This document shows positions 37,716 to 50,191 of a stretch of 64,000 bases of DNA, piece by piece. A model generated the notes under the pieces. The model saw only the letters and a list, made by a program, of their open reading frames with translations. It was not told where the DNA came from and did not search any database. Position 1 is the first letter of the stretch, and each line of letters starts with the position of its first letter. This DNA is from Ulva prolifera. Lineage: Eukaryota > Chlorophyta > Ulvophyceae > Ulvales > Ulvaceae. Location of the stretch: the NCBI GenBank assembly GCA_023078555.1, contig CM041199.1, forward strand, positions 6,081,315-6,145,314. Direction: 5' to 3'. The position numbers were made by a program, and so were the translations under genes.

Positions 37716-38371
37716 ATGGCGAGCGCTATCAAGCCTATGGATGTCGATGGCCGTGAAGAGGCGGAAGAACAGCTATACCTGAAAGGCCCGTTGTCGGTTT
37801 TGACAAGCAGCGTAAAGACAAACTCAATGGTGCGGAAATGCGGATTTTGGTTGCTCCCGACGAGCACAGCAGCGGCCGCAAGAGACCTGCGTGCCGTTCC
37901 AGCCCTGATACTTGCCTTGAAGCTGTTACACTCAATTTAGAAAACGTTGAGTGGCCGAGCTTTTCAGTGCTCTCCTTCATTCAGACCTTCGTTGCCTTGC
38001 AATATCACCACCCAGTGTCCCTGGTACTCGAACGCCACGGAAAAAACATCCAGGGCCGTTATATGCGTGCAGGTATTGATAAACTGCCGCAACAATCACA
38101 AGCTGCTGGCTCGCGTCAAGGCATTTGACAGACACTGCAACATGCTTCTGGAGAACGTGAAAGAGATGTGGACTGAGGTGCGCATCCCTGCATTCACAAC
38201 GGCCTCAGAGTCTCAATACCGCCTGCACAATGTGAGAATGTGGCCTGGTTGCAGATACCAAAGACTGGCAGGGGTAAGAAGGCATCACAACCAATCAACA
38301 AAGACCGATTTGTTAGCAAGATGTTTTTGAGGGGAGACTCTGTGGTAATGGTGTTACGGAATCCGAAATAG
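37716..38371 (+). CDS. small nuclear ribonucleoprotein Sm-D2
   Basis: Core Sm protein of the heptameric ring around spliceosomal U snRNAs. Three exons, 37716-37829, 38073-38177 and 38255-38371, all phase 0, give 111 residues. Residues 22-36 read [15 protein letters not shown], then [35 protein letters not shown], and finally [20 protein letters not shown]. These are the Sm1 and Sm2 motifs of Sm-D2 (human: [20 protein letters not shown]), distinguished from other Sm proteins by the insert [18 protein letters not shown]. The first about 20 residues are acidic and variable, as usual in this protein. Both introns start GTGCG and end GCAG. Length matches orthologues. Confidence 0.97.
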
Positions 38372-38840
38372 GGTGATGATATTCGTACATGCCATATGGG
38401 CACACAATGTTGTGCGAGCGAAACCTGACGCCATAAGTGGCGGTTGCATTCATTGGGCCGATACAGTACCTCAAAGATCCGCAGATTCTTGGCAGCTCAA
38501 TAGCCGCCTTGCATGATTGTCTTGGGTGAAGAATTGCTTGTCAAATCTGCCAAAGCGAGGTACCACGTGCAAGTGCTGTACAGTTGCTGTAACAAAACAT
38601 TGTTTTGTGCCGGATCTGGTCAAGCAGTGATCCAGCCCTGATTCTGCAGCTTGATCGGCACGGAATACATTGTTACTGCACTGCGCCGGCATTGTGACGG
38701 CTTGTTCACGAGAAGATGTGCTAGAAACGTAAGCATGAACCTGCTGTCAGCGGGGTCTACACGGTCTGACGTTCAGACCTGCCCTCATACTGCCCAGCTC
38801 CTCGCTTACGTTCCCATTCTTCTCGCAACAATATGTTGCA
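38372..38840. other. spacer, nothing recognised
   Basis: Between the Sm-D2 stop and the recombinase-like frame. It should contain the Sm-D2 3' untranslated region. No repeat end or coding exon was identified. Confidence 0.4.
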
Positions 38841-39506
38841 ATGCAGCGTGCGCGTGTGGAGCACCTGTCGCTGCGGCATTTCGGGCGGTCGAAGCCCGAC
38901 CTACGCAAAGCCGGGGCCCCGCGCGGACTGACCCAGGCCGAGCAGGAGGCAGCACTTTCCGGCGCTGTGCGCGGCCACATTGCCGACGAGCGTGCGCTGC
39001 TGCGCGGTGCCCGCACCGTGGCGAACATCGACCGGGCGCACCGAGAGTTCAGCGACTTTCTGCTACAGTGGCGCACCAACGCCGTCGGCCAATGGGCCAC
39101 ATGCACGCCCGAGCTGGTGTTGGTCTACCTCCGCGATGTCGTGTCTCAACGCACCGGTCGGGACGGTGCCGAGCTCACCGCCTCCACGTTGAGGCAGCTA
39201 GTGTCGAACCTCAGCATGTGCTTCTGCAAGATCGGCCGCAGCGAGACATGGGATGAGTTAGACCGCGGAGGGAATCTCGCTGCTAGCAGCCTGGTGCGCA
39301 ACCACGTTGAGATGGCCGAGCGGCGCCAGCACGCGAACGGCGTGCGCGAGCGCAGCGCTGTGCCGGTGACCCTAGGAGTTGTGGGACAGTTGTTGCGCCA
39401 TTTAGACGCCTGCGAGACCGCAGCGGGCGCGCAGCCTTCTGTCCTGGAACAGTTGCGAGGATATAGGGTGGCCTACCCCGTGCTCACTGGAGTGTGGTGT
39501 TGTTGA
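38841..39506 (+). mobile_element. tyrosine-recombinase-like N-terminal part (Crypton-like), partial
   Basis: One uninterrupted frame of 221 residues begins at an ATG. Its layout resembles the N-terminal core-binding (SAM-like) domain of eukaryotic tyrosine recombinases: a helical pair around HREFSDFLLQWRTNAVGQW, then ELVLVYLRDVV, then LTASTLRQLVSNLSMCF, followed by a basic linker with LVRNHVEMAERRQ. Similar N-terminal regions occur in Crypton-type proteins and in orphan recombinase-like proteins of green algae. The catalytic domain (with the Arg, His-x-x-Arg and Tyr residues) is not seen downstream. The stretch is more GC-rich than both neighbours, suggesting separate origin. No repeat ends were found. 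It looks partial. The family assignment rests on pattern only. Confidence 0.45.
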
Positions 39507-40685
39507 CTTGGGTGTTCGGGTCAAGGATTCTTGGTTGTGGTACCTCGAAGTCTATACTAAAGATCTCAGATTACATTACTGATCTCACTGATCTGCCACG
39601 CAATGGCCTGAGCGCATGTGATGTTGCGGTGAGACAGGCCAGCCCCTGACTCGTTGCAGATGTGTTGTCTTGGTCTCACTGTGACTTCAACGTGCTGAGA
39701 GAGCTAGGCTGTTTGTTTTGCAAAAAGTAGCAATTGGGATGTACTGTAAGCACATGCATGGTCTAGTGAGTTAGCTCCAATGTACATGGTACTACGGGTG
39801 GAAACTTGTCGTGCGGCACACAAGGGCAGCCGATTGATGATCAATCTTGGTCATCCAGGCTAAATTGAGACAGAATGAAGTACATCGCTCTCAAGATAGG
39901 CCTGTTGCGCGAGAGGCCTTTTGAACTCCAAATTCTACACGTCACATGTCTAGTGGTATGTGGTTGGTGCATACAGGCGATGGTGCACAATCGCGACTGT
40001 GCACGTGTGCAAACGTCATCATCAACAGCTATTCCTTTCTACTTCTTGCTCCGCACCTCACATTCCTGCCTGCCTAGCAAGCGGCAGCATCAGCATGCGC
40101 CAATTACACATTACGTATGTACGGCTATTTCATGTCTGTGCACTTCAACGAGTCCACGGATGATACTCACTTGCGGTCCAGCGTGTCTGAGACTGCCCAT
40201 ATGCTCACACCACACTCACATCCTCACAGAAATTCATTTGCAACTGGTTTCACATGCCACAATACTGGCCTAGACCTACTCAAACCCCATGTGCTGACTC
40301 TGAAATCATGCACCGGTAGCAAATCAAAGCTGCAAGCCTTTTAGGAGCTCCTGGAGATTCTCATCACTTCACTCGCCAATACAGCTGCGATGGGCCCGCA
40401 CCATCCTTGCATCTACGATGCTTGCAGGTCCAAACCACAATCAAACTGGGACCTCCGCCTTGCGCTGTGGCAGCAGAAGCAGACCTCGCCGGCGAACCCC
40501 TCGTTTCCTGCCAGTCATGCAGCACGCCGCCGAGGTGCTCTCAGATGCACCACTGCCACCCAAAACTCAACCAAACACATATTCGGCCGTCGCTATCACA
40601 CACCACAGGCTGAGTGGAATGATCCTAAACGAAAGACAGCAACGTGGCTCCAAGAACATATGCACACATCAGCGAATTGCAAAGC
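39507..40685. other. spacer, nothing recognised
   Basis: No protein-like frame with consistent splice sites on either strand. The right edge should hold the 3' untranslated region of the PP2C gene. Composition is mixed without obvious repeats. Confidence 0.4.
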
Positions 40686-43021
40686 TTATGTTGCACCCTG
40701 GATCCCAAAGTCCTCGACTGCGATGCCACCTCCACCACCAGCAGGTGTACTCATATCTGGTGCAGGGACCACCGGATCTGTATCGGCAGCCGCGGAAGCA
40801 CTTCCCGCTCCGGCATTGCCGTCTGCGATCGCATCGACAGGCAGATGCCCTGCCAAGCTCAGATCTGCCATGCCAGCAGCCGCCTCACCGCTGGCATCCC
40901 CACCCGCGCTAGCTCTCTCTTCTGCGCCGTGGCCGGAAAAGAAAACAACAGCGCACGAGATGTCGTCACTGACATCTGCCTCGTTCCGCGCCCACTGCTC
41001 CTGCGCAAGCGCGACGAGCAGCTGTGCGGCGGCCGCAGCGTCGGCACAGTCCGCGACCGTGGACACGGCGTCCTGGCTGCTGATGAACTCCCACACACCG
41101 TCGCTCGCCCAGATCGCGAGGGCATCGGCCGGCGTGATGTGGACGACGCTGACGTCGGGGCAGCACGTGACGCCGCAGGAGGCCGCGAGGGTGTCCCCCA
41201 GAGAGCGGGACATTGCGAGCCCGGGCATCCATGCATCGCTTAGCCAGACGCGCGATGGTCCGATCGGCTGGCCCATCTCGTCCTGCAGATTCCCGCATGT
41301 CACACAAAGACCCGGGAGCGACAATGTGGGAGCTCGAAAGGGCATGCACGCTGCAATGTAGCACGTCCACCATACTTCGCACCATGATCTTCTAGAGCTC
41401 GGTCAACTGGGCAGCCGGAAGTGGCATGCTAAGCATACTCGAGAGAAAATTCTTGACGCAAGGAAGCGACGTGATATCTCATGAGAATGGAGAAGACGCC
41501 CCGGGGCGATCACCCATTCCTGTCGTTTTGGCGGATACACGTGCACCAAACACTGGGCAAGGCGCACCCAACAGACAGAACATCGTCTGGCGCATATTCC
41601 AACTGGACCTCAACTGGCAACACATGTCAGCTTCGCCGAAAGCTGAGCACGGAACTCGGCGTGCCTCAAGAGGCAGAGGCGCACCACCAGAGGTTCGACT
41701 CGCCCGCCGCTCTGCATGATGCGGGCATGCTCCTCCGGCAGGTCGGGCTTGTGGTCATTCGTCAGGTCGTACGCACGCACAGTGCCGTCTTCGCGGCGGC
41801 CAAGCACTGCACGGCTGTCACCCACCCATGCGCTCGTGAGCTTGCGCCCCCGCAGCATGCTGACGGTCGCCGTGGCGCCGGAAAAGGTGCAGTCGACATC
41901 TGTGCCGGCTGCTAGGCCGGCATGCACTGACGAGAAGGTATCCCACAGAAGGCCGCCGACGTCAGCGCTGCTGTCAAGGGCTGCCGCACCCGGGACAATG
42001 GCAGAGCGGATACGATCGCCCGCCAGTTGGGAAACATGGTGTCCTGAACGCAGCGTGAGGCCGTGTCATGTACCATCATTGCACAAACAAGGCGTCGCAT
42101 GCGCAGCACCGGTGAGGCTGATGCTGGGGCGAGGGGGATACTGCCATGTTCTTAGGTCGTCCTGATGCAGGAGCTTAGTCATACGCGTGCGTGCAACACA
42201 GATAGCTGCCTAGAATTGCGAGCGGCCAGCGTTCAAAACGTAAATTTTCTACTTGTTGCTGTTGGACTCAGGTATGGTGGTAATGATGATGGGGTGGTGA
42301 AGCTTGCAGGAGAGTGTACCTTCAACACCGTGGCCATCGAGCACGCCAAATACAAATGGCTCGCATTCGTCATTGGAGTCTGCTGGTCCAGGGTGGACCA
42401 CAACGTAGTCCTGATTTGTCTTGTCAAATCCAGGCTCACGGCCTGCTACCGATAAGCAGGCCATGCTGTGGATTAAGCTGTGGCCGTCCTGCATAGATAA
42501 TAGCAGATTTGGCACGCATGTCAGCCCATCAGCACGCAACAATCCCGTGAACTGAAGGAGCTGGTGTCGCGATGTGACATCATGTATTTCACACTGGAGC
42601 GAAAGCACCATACTTCCTTGAAGCTATCATGATGCTGCAGCTGATGGCAAATGCTACAGCGCCTGCATGGCATGGCAAGAGCAAGAGTTTGTGCACACCA
42701 TGACCATGGAAAGGAGTCCGACATCTGCTGGGGTGTGTTCAGGCACAGCGGCTGGACTTGAGTCTCCCTGCAGTTCCAAATGGATGAGCACTGCACGGAC
42801 CGCTGCGGAGTGCCACTTGGAGAGGCGTTCAGGACCACTCATTCGTGCCCCTCACAAATTCCTGCCACTTCAGCGAAATAGGAGCACTTGGGCACATCCG
42901 GCGGTGGTTTGTCATGATTCCAAACGGGTTTGTGGAGCAGTACCTTTGGTGGGACAACAGACAGCCTTCGCTTGCGAGTACCGCTACTGACGTGCTCTGG
43001 ACTTTCATGCACACCTGTCAT
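40686..43021 (-). CDS. PP2C-family protein phosphatase
   Basis: Mn2+/Mg2+-dependent serine/threonine phosphatase. Four exons give about 425 residues: 43021-42869 (tentative), 42488-42320, 42043-41685, 41282-40686. Conserved motifs are in order: FDKTNQDYVVV, FVFGVLDGHGVEG, GATATVSMLRGRKL, SAWVGDSRAVLG, LAMSRSLGDTLAA, IWASDGVWEFISSQD and DVSDDISCAVVFF. All aspartates that hold the two metals are present, so it should be active. The combination KxNQD, VWLSDAWMPGLAMSRSLGD and SDGVWEFISSQ is closest to the plant PP2C group that in Arabidopsis is fused to cyclic-nucleotide and kinase domains (At2g20050 type), but no such fusion is visible here. The last about 70 residues are Ala/Asp/Gly/Pro-rich with little order. 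The first exon is less certain; it is chosen for phase and an ATG, with a GTGGCA donor. Confidence 0.9.
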
Positions 43022-44246
43022 CTGTCCATCGTGATTTCTGTTGGTATCTTGCTGGGGCGGCGCGACGACGGTTGTCTTTATACTATCCTGCTGTTCGGGT
43101 GAGCTCGGGAGCGTGTTTGACTGATGCTTGGCTACTCCCTGATCTGTACCGAATCACCAGTCTTGAGATGAACACAGCAGTATAAATTTGCACAGTATTC
43201 TATACGATCGAGCGTTGCACTGTACTGCACGTCTCGCCGTTCCCTAAAGCCGTACCCCCGCATGTTTCAATACTGTCCGGCAGAACGGGACGTGCTGGCA
43301 TCACGCGATACACAGTGCAGCATGGAAACATCCAAGATGACTTCATAGCCATATCACTGCAGATAATTGGCTACACGGAGCACGCTGATATTGCTCGACA
43401 TATGCTGGTCGGTCGAACAGATTGGACAGAAGAAAGAAGATAAGAGCACACGTGAGAGTGAAGCCAGATGCAGGGAGGGTAAGCTACACACCTATGGAGT
43501 CGCTGGCGTCCGTATCATGTTGCCTGACTGGGCTTCGGGGTGGAGTGTGCTTGGTGGAACAAACTCCGCCCATGTCCGATACTCTCAAGAAATCACTAAC
43601 GCAGTTTAAATGTAATGAGCCATGACGATACCTCTACTCGTCGCTGGTTTCAAATGTCGGGAATGGACCCGGGAGAGGTGTGAAGAAGATGCCGTGCCAG
43701 TGTGGGACAAATGTGATGTAGCTCGACCACGACGTGCACCGGACGTGACAAGAAGCATAACCAGCAACCAGAATGAGAAGTTTTGTGGCGACCTGTCGCC
43801 GCCACTGTTAATCGACTGCTGGCGATACATGACACCATTGACGCATTTTCTCCTCACAGTCAGGCTGCTTGGAGTGGCTATGCATGACTCTGATTTTCAC
43901 CGCCTACTACAACGGTCATAGGAAGCGATGCGAACTCAAGTTCCTAGACATGCGTAAGTTTGCCGCTGCTTCTTGCATGCAGCCCATCGCAGGACGCGCT
44001 CCATTCTTGGGATGTGCTTCCAGTACATCACATATGCGTCATCGTGCACGATCGGGACAGCAGTGTCACAGCACCGCTCCAGGTCCTCCACAAATCGGGT
44101 GTCAGATTGCGCGACCGTCAATATTGCAGTCGCTGGGTGGGCAGTCGAACTGCCTCATGCTCCATGTTACATTCTGACCCTCCGTCACGTACGATCAACA
44201 TCATCATCCGTTCTGGAATCCGCCATGCGAGCGTCGTACACACGCT
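43022..44246. other. spacer, no gene supported
   Basis: Upstream of the PP2C gene and downstream of NAF1. A - strand frame near 43940-44120 (DTRFVEDLERCCDTAVPI, then YWKHIPRMERVLRWAA) looks weakly protein-like but has no partner exons or known domain. The rest shows nothing. Confidence 0.35.
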
Positions 44247-47200
44247 TCAGCCGGAGTTTCTGTTCACGCGCCCACTACGACCTCGTTGCGCACGAACTCT
44301 GCCCCGGGCGCCACGACCTTGCCCAGCCTCTGCGCCGTTACTCGGACCTCCAGGCGACCCGGCCCACGCCGGCACCGCAGGGGCGTGGTGTATCGCGGCA
44401 TGATGCATCACCGGCGCATGTTGATGCGGCGACGGTCCAAGGGCAGCCTGCAGCTTGGCCCCGAACGAGGGCTCCACCATGCCAGGTGTAGCTGGCACAT
44501 ACCCAGGCGCGACATACCCCACGAACGCCTGCGCAGGCATCTGCGATCCTGGGGACGGCGGTGGAGCATGCATGGGCGGCCTTGGCACATGTCCCCATCC
44601 AGGCATGGCCATCGGTTGTGGAGGGCCCCCCGGTGGTGGGGGCCGCATGTAATGCATGTGCTGCGGCACCGGCGGGCCCCCGAACGGGGGCGGCGCAACC
44701 GCACCCGCGACCGGAGGCACTCCCACAGGCGGCCCCAGCGGCCGGCCATCTGGGCCCACAGGAAACATCGCATACTGCACAGGCGGCGGCATGCGGCCCG
44801 CATGTCCGTTCGTATGCGGCCTGCACGACAGCAACACGGCTGAGCACAGCACGCCGTCGCAGAGCGGCCGCCACACTGCCGCGGCTGCGGCCGTGTGCCG
44901 CACTACCGGCAGCCGGCGGCAGCGGCCACAAACTCCCGCCGCAGAGCTGACATGTTGTCCGCGTGGGTGGCAGAGCGATGCGCATGGATGCCGCATAGCG
45001 ACGCTGCATGCCGCTGCATGCCGTATGGCAAGTGGCCGCCGACATCACTGCAGGCGATGCAACACGACAGCAGGGCGGGGTGAAGCTCAGACGGCCAGTC
45101 GTGTGCGCTCAGCAGGTTGATGCGAACGGGCACAGCATGTTCACACCGCTCGAGTGTCCAGGACAAAGAACGAGCACATTAGGGTCGCGCGTGAGCACCA
45201 GTGTGCAGGGTCGCACCCGGACGGAGGAGCACCGTCGCTCCCCCTGCCGCGTCGACGAGCCCGGACCGCGCCCCGTCCCCGCGCATCCCCTCTCCCCCCC
45301 GACCTCCCCCGGCCCCGCCCACCGGCCCCATGGCCCAGCGCATTCAGCGCTGACTCCGCATTCATGCCCGCCGGGCCGGCGGCCTCCCGGCAGCCGCGGC
45401 GGCCGCCGCGACCGTGCCGCGCCACGCCCCCATCCTCGCGACCCCTCGAACCCCCCGCGCCAAACGCGGCACCCGCACCGCGGCCCCCGGCCCGCGCCGC
45501 CGGGTCCCCATCACCCCCCTCCTCCTCGTCATCATCCACGTCCTCCCCTTCCACCTCCAGGTCAAAGTCTCGCGGCGGGGCCGTCGTCCGCGCCGCAGTG
45601 AGGTCCACCGCCATGCTGAGCCCAGTAACAGCGTAAACATGCATGCCGATGCGCGGCGCCGGCGCCGGCGCGGCTGCGGCAGCGGCGTCTGGTGGGGGCT
45701 CGCCGGACACGTCTGCCGCCGCTGGCGCGGCGGCGGCGGTGGGCAGGCGGCGCATCGCGTAGCACGGCTCCGTGACGGGCCCGAACACGTCGATGACGGC
45801 GCCGAGCGCGTTGCGATCGCCGTCACAGAAGACACTGCCCTCGTCCAGCGCTGGGCTGTTCTCGAAGCCCTGCACACCATCCTCGGGTCGCGTTGCAGCC
45901 GTATTACTCCTACAATTCCCATAGCACACCTGGAAAATCATGGAATTGTTGTATGTGACCGGGCCCGGCGGCGCAACGCTGCTGCACTCGCACAGCATCG
46001 CGCACCACAGCGGAGCGGCGCTGGCGAGATGCCGTGCCCCGCGGCACGCACGCATGGCCCGTTGCCTTCACCCCACGGCAATGCCGCTGTGCTAGGGTCG
46101 AAAATATGACAGGGTCCAGGCAGGACGCTGCTCCCGCTGAGGAGGGCGCTTCTGGTCGATTCCATCAACAATGGAGTCTCTGAGCAGGTGACTACACGGC
46201 CATGCATGTCGGGTGCGCTGATGGCAAGACTTAGATGTCTGTCAAACGGCAGAACACATGAAGGGCACCCTCGCAGCGGTGAGGTCGTTGCCGGTTGTCG
46301 GGGCTGTGTGCATGGTATCTGCTGTTGGTGCAGCGCAGCATTCGTCCATGCAATGACCCAGGTGGCCACTTTCCATTGCTAATTCAGGACAGGCCTATGC
46401 TACCGGCGACCTGGAGAACCGCCGTGCTTATCCAGGTTTGCAGCAAGGGGCAAACCGGCTGTGGGTTTGAGATTACCACGCATGACATCATCTGCAGAGC
46501 ACCATGTGCCATGATTTCACAAGCAGTGCATTAAGGAGCAAGCCATGTGCCGGCAGATCGACACCTTGATGATGAAGACCCCGTCCACCTCTGACTCTAC
46601 GCGGCCGACTTGCACGATGGCATCGTTCTCGGTGATCTGAATTGGCTCCTCGGTTGCAGGCAGGTCTGAGATGTGTAGCCCATGGAGTGGCCCTGAGACT
46701 TCGTCCATCGGCTTGCTGTTGGACACCATAAGGTCTAGGACTCCCTGGAGACTCTGTATGGTGCTGCCGCTAGCAGCCTCCTCGTCGGAGCCGCTGTCTC
46801 CACTGGTCTCCATCGGCTGTCTACCGCTGCCGTCCTTATCTACGCGCAACTCGCCTTCCAAAGCGGCGTTGCTATCCTCATGAGACGCGTCAGCTATGTT
46901 TACGCCGGTTCCGTTGACCTGTAGAAGCAGGGAATGAGCATGTGCGTTGGGCAAGTTGCAGCCTGGGCTTGTTTCAAACGAGCTGGCGAGTGCGAGAACT
47001 GTATTTTGTCAGCGAGATCGACGCTCATCAGTGATGGAGAATCAATACACACGCCGCTGCCGTTGCGGACCGTCGAACCTGCTGGTTTGAGCAGCTGGCG
47101 ATATCGGAAGCTGCACGGCGTACCTGAGGATTCGCCGCGATGTGAACATGCACGACCTCTCCCGTGCATGTAAGAGACACGCTGACTAGTAGAGTAGACT

Positions 47201-47366
47201 TTGGTGCCTTTGGTTGGGCTGCTGACTTCCGGGAGAGCGTGTGTTGCCCCCGCAGCGCATCTGCAGCCTCGGTGATCTTGCGCAGCTCCGCAAGCTCAGC
47301 CTCTGCAATCTCGGCCACAACCTGAAGGTCATCCACATTGGGCAGTTCACGCATATGCTCCTCCAT
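44247..47366 (-). CDS. H/ACA ribonucleoprotein assembly factor NAF1
   Basis: Nuclear chaperone that binds dyskerin/Cbf5 during assembly of H/ACA RNPs and is later replaced by Gar1. Four exons give 607 residues: 47366-47124, 46918-46565, 45869-45217, 44820-44247. Residues 1-81 are a helical Glu/Ala/Leu segment; 82-170 are acidic and Ser-rich. The Gar1/Naf1 core runs about 165-250: HISDLPATEEPIQITENDAI, VGRVESEVDGVFIIK, ALDEGSVFCDGDRNALGAVI, then DVFGPVTEPCYAMRR, matching NAF1 (SVIFNEDRQAAGKIFEIFGP VAHPFYVLRF in human). An Ala-rich insert follows, then a DDDEEEGG acidic patch, a Gly/Arg-rich (GAR-like) stretch, and a Pro/Gly/Met/His-rich C-terminus. A long Pro-rich tail is usual for NAF1. The first ATG in the exon 1 frame is at 47366. 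Intron 2 carries a dispersed repeat copy. Confidence 0.92.
45885..46000 (+). repeat. dispersed repeat, copy A (in NAF1 intron 2)
   Basis: The core GGAATTGTTGTATGTGACCG with a preceding ACCTGGA and following GGGCCCG and CAAC.CTGC is matched in the same orientation at about 48555-48612. Weaker similarity extends left to a shared GGGTCGC. The copy sits directly upstream of the acceptor of NAF1 exon 3, within the intron. The family is unknown. Confidence 0.45.
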
Positions 47367-48499
47367 TCTGAAACAGCCTGAGCGATCGTCCAAACGCTTG
47401 AAGTCGGCACGAAAGGGCGCTGCCGGATAGGTGGCGTGCAGCAGTGCCGCAAGAGTCCCAGTTCAAGTTCAATGAGATATTCTGGTCGTGTGTGCCAGAT
47501 CACTGGTTGCATGCAGGATATCGCCTCAGACCTGAGCTGCACTGACAGAGTTGAAGTCCATTGATACACTCGACCGCACAGGGAGCGCACGATTCACGCC
47601 CGCATGGATGCGGCATGAGTTCCAACATGCTGTGTTGCAAGCAGCGCCGATCGAGGTCGCCATTGTGAGGCGGACTGCGCGCGTAGTCCAATTGTAACAT
47701 CCGCAACGCACTGCTAGCCACGATACGCCCGAGCGCGCCAAGCCCAAGCACAACACATCCATCAGGCCTAGCGTGCTCTATATGAGCACCAGGTCCCACA
47801 TGGCAGCTTGAGGTCGCATCTGTGGCTGCATCTCATCATTATGTATGCTTACCACCGATGTACGTCATGACCGCGCACACCAGCTGTCAGGTGTCAGGCA
47901 TGCGCCGCTCACAACACCCGACTCTCTGCGTCGCCCAACTCACCCACAACAACCTGTTTCGATGGACCGGTGCGTTCGGGCCCCTGTGCGAGGCCCCTCC
48001 GGCGCTTTCCAGATCTGGAACGTCGACGTTCCATGTAATCAGAAGGTTCGCATGCATATATATGCATGGGGGGATGCTCAACGCCGGTGCCGCGGTGACT
48101 GCAGGGAAGTCACACCTGACTGGAGCGGCGATCAACACTCTTAGCCGCTCAGTAGGCCGGGGCCGGTGTAGATCCAAACTAAGGATCGTGGGCAGCCTGC
48201 AAATGTGTCATAGCTAGCCTCCCCTCTAATTAATTTCTCATCTCAGATCAGATATCAGACTCCTGTACATGTTAGTGCAACAGATGCGCATATCTTGAGA
48301 TCTTGAGATACGCGGGGTAGCCATATGCACTGCTGTCCTGTGCTGCAGGTACTCTGTACTTAGTGGGTAATACCGTACCGGCTGGTACAGATCCTGAGAT
48401 GCATCACAGCTGCCCCTGCACTGCAAGAAAAGAGAGGCAGCGAGCCATGGAGCACTGCAGGCATTGCACAGCGGCGCAACCAAATGAATTCCAAATGAA

Positions 48500-48625
48500 T
48501 GCTCACAGTATTGGGTCGCTGTACAGCAATTTCAGGGCTACCACCCAAAAAATAGACCTGGATGTTCGGAATTGTTCTATGTGATCGGGCCCGATGACCC
48601 AACACTGCGCACCACCCCCAGAGGT
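48500..48625 (+). repeat. dispersed repeat, copy B
   Basis: Direct-orientation match to the repeat in NAF1 intron 2: ACCTGGA, then GGAATTGTTCTATGTGATCG, GGGCCCG, CAACACTGC and GCGCACCAC. The two copies are 2.6 kb apart and differ at scattered sites, suggesting an old dispersed element. Confidence 0.45.
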
Positions 48626-48884
48626 GAACAGTCCTAGCAGCGCTGTGTGTGCCAGGGCTGGCAGCCACACAGCTCCACTGCTGCAGCCAGCCTCTCCCTG
48701 TGCCCACCAGTGCATCAGGTGTGCCGCCCAATTCGGCCATCTTGGGTTTGGTCCACGTGGCCCATGCCAAGATTGTGTTTGATATGGTCCAACGTTGTCT
48801 TGGGTTTGGTCCTCGGCTTCAGCCCGCTGGCATCTCTGGGATCGCCTCGGCAGGCAGGCCTGGCATGAGCATGCTCTGTTTAAA

Positions 48885-49031
48885 TTACCTTCCCTTACAC
48901 ATCAGACGCAGTTCGCTATTGGTGGTGGCGGTGGTGTGCTGGTGCTTGCGTCCTGCCCTGGCGGTGCTACAGGCCTCTCAGACTTCGTCCTTGTCACACA
49001 TCAGTAAAGTAAATCTGAATTTACTGAGCGC
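48885..49031. repeat. short dispersed repeat, copy 3
   Basis: The right end, reverse complement ATTCAGATTTACTTTACTG (49005-49023) with flanking CTCAG and ATG, is almost identical to the right end of the repeat at 15105-15305. A diverged inverted counterpart (AAATTACCTTCCCTTACACA) lies about 120 bp to the left. Together with the copies at 15105 and 20815 it defines a small MITE-like family. Confidence 0.45.
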
Positions 49032-50191
49032 ATCCTGATGAGGACATTGTCAGTCCCAGCTGCCCAGGTGTCAATGTCCTTGTGGGAGCGGCCTCACACA
49101 CGCATGTCATCAAGCACACATACTTACGCGGTGCATGGCTGCTGTCTTGAACTGCTTATCATGCTCAGATCTGGGGATTGTGATGAGCTGCAGTGCACTG
49201 GGAGGTACCTCCCAGAAAGTGCCTCTGCAGCAGGCTTCAACACCCTGTCACTACAGGGGTCACCCTGCACATGCTGCTGCACCAGCTGAGCAGCACATCC
49301 AAAGCAACCTCCACAAAGAGGCTTCCTGAGCATTCAAAACTCCATGATTAGCGGCAATTTTATGAAAACCTGGAGCAATGAATCCTGGCTGCCGGGCTTC
49401 AAACACACAGGCAATTTTGCTGATGACGCGCTGTCAAGTCCCAGCTTTTGTGGCAATCCACTGGTACAGCACCCCCATCTCTGAATTGCCGAACTTGCCC
49501 TCATCCGGCTGGACAAGTCTGGCCCGTGCTTTTGTAATTGTCCCAGCTGGACTATTATGGCCGCGTACAGTGGCAGCACAGCGAGCACCCCCCCCCCCCC
49601 TCTTTGCGGTGACTGGACATCACATGCATGGTGTGCATGCACACTACCAGCAACGGCACCATTGCATCCCCTGCTGCGCTGTCTGCCTGCTGACGGCGCC
49701 AGCGTTGCCGGTAGCCTGGCACAGCAACGAACCGACTTTGCGTACACAACCCAGTCTAGGCTGGGGTGGTGGTGGAGACGCTTGAGATCGGGCCCAACGC
49801 ACGCGGCCTTTCGCCACCGGGCCCGGCCTCCCATGCCAGCCCGGGACAAGCGCGCAGGTGACGCGTGTACAGCCCTCGTGCATCAACGGCTCTGGCAAGC
49901 TGCCGGCCCCCGAAGCAGCAGCTTCCGCCGGTTTCCTTGGGGCAGCCACCAGCCGCCAGGTAGGCCCAACCCCGCAGTGCTGCGCGTAACACCCGGGGCC
50001 ACCCCTGTCCCTCCCCCCCGCGGCCTTAAACTTGGCGCCGCAGCACCCGGGCGCCCCCGGCCCCTCCCGCCAGTCTCAACGGCCACACCGCCGTCACGGC
50101 CGAGGGCAGCACGCTGTGTGGAACCCTGCACACAGGCCCGGCTCCGCGCCTCCACGCATGCCGCAGGGGCGTCCGACACAGCGCAGCCGGA

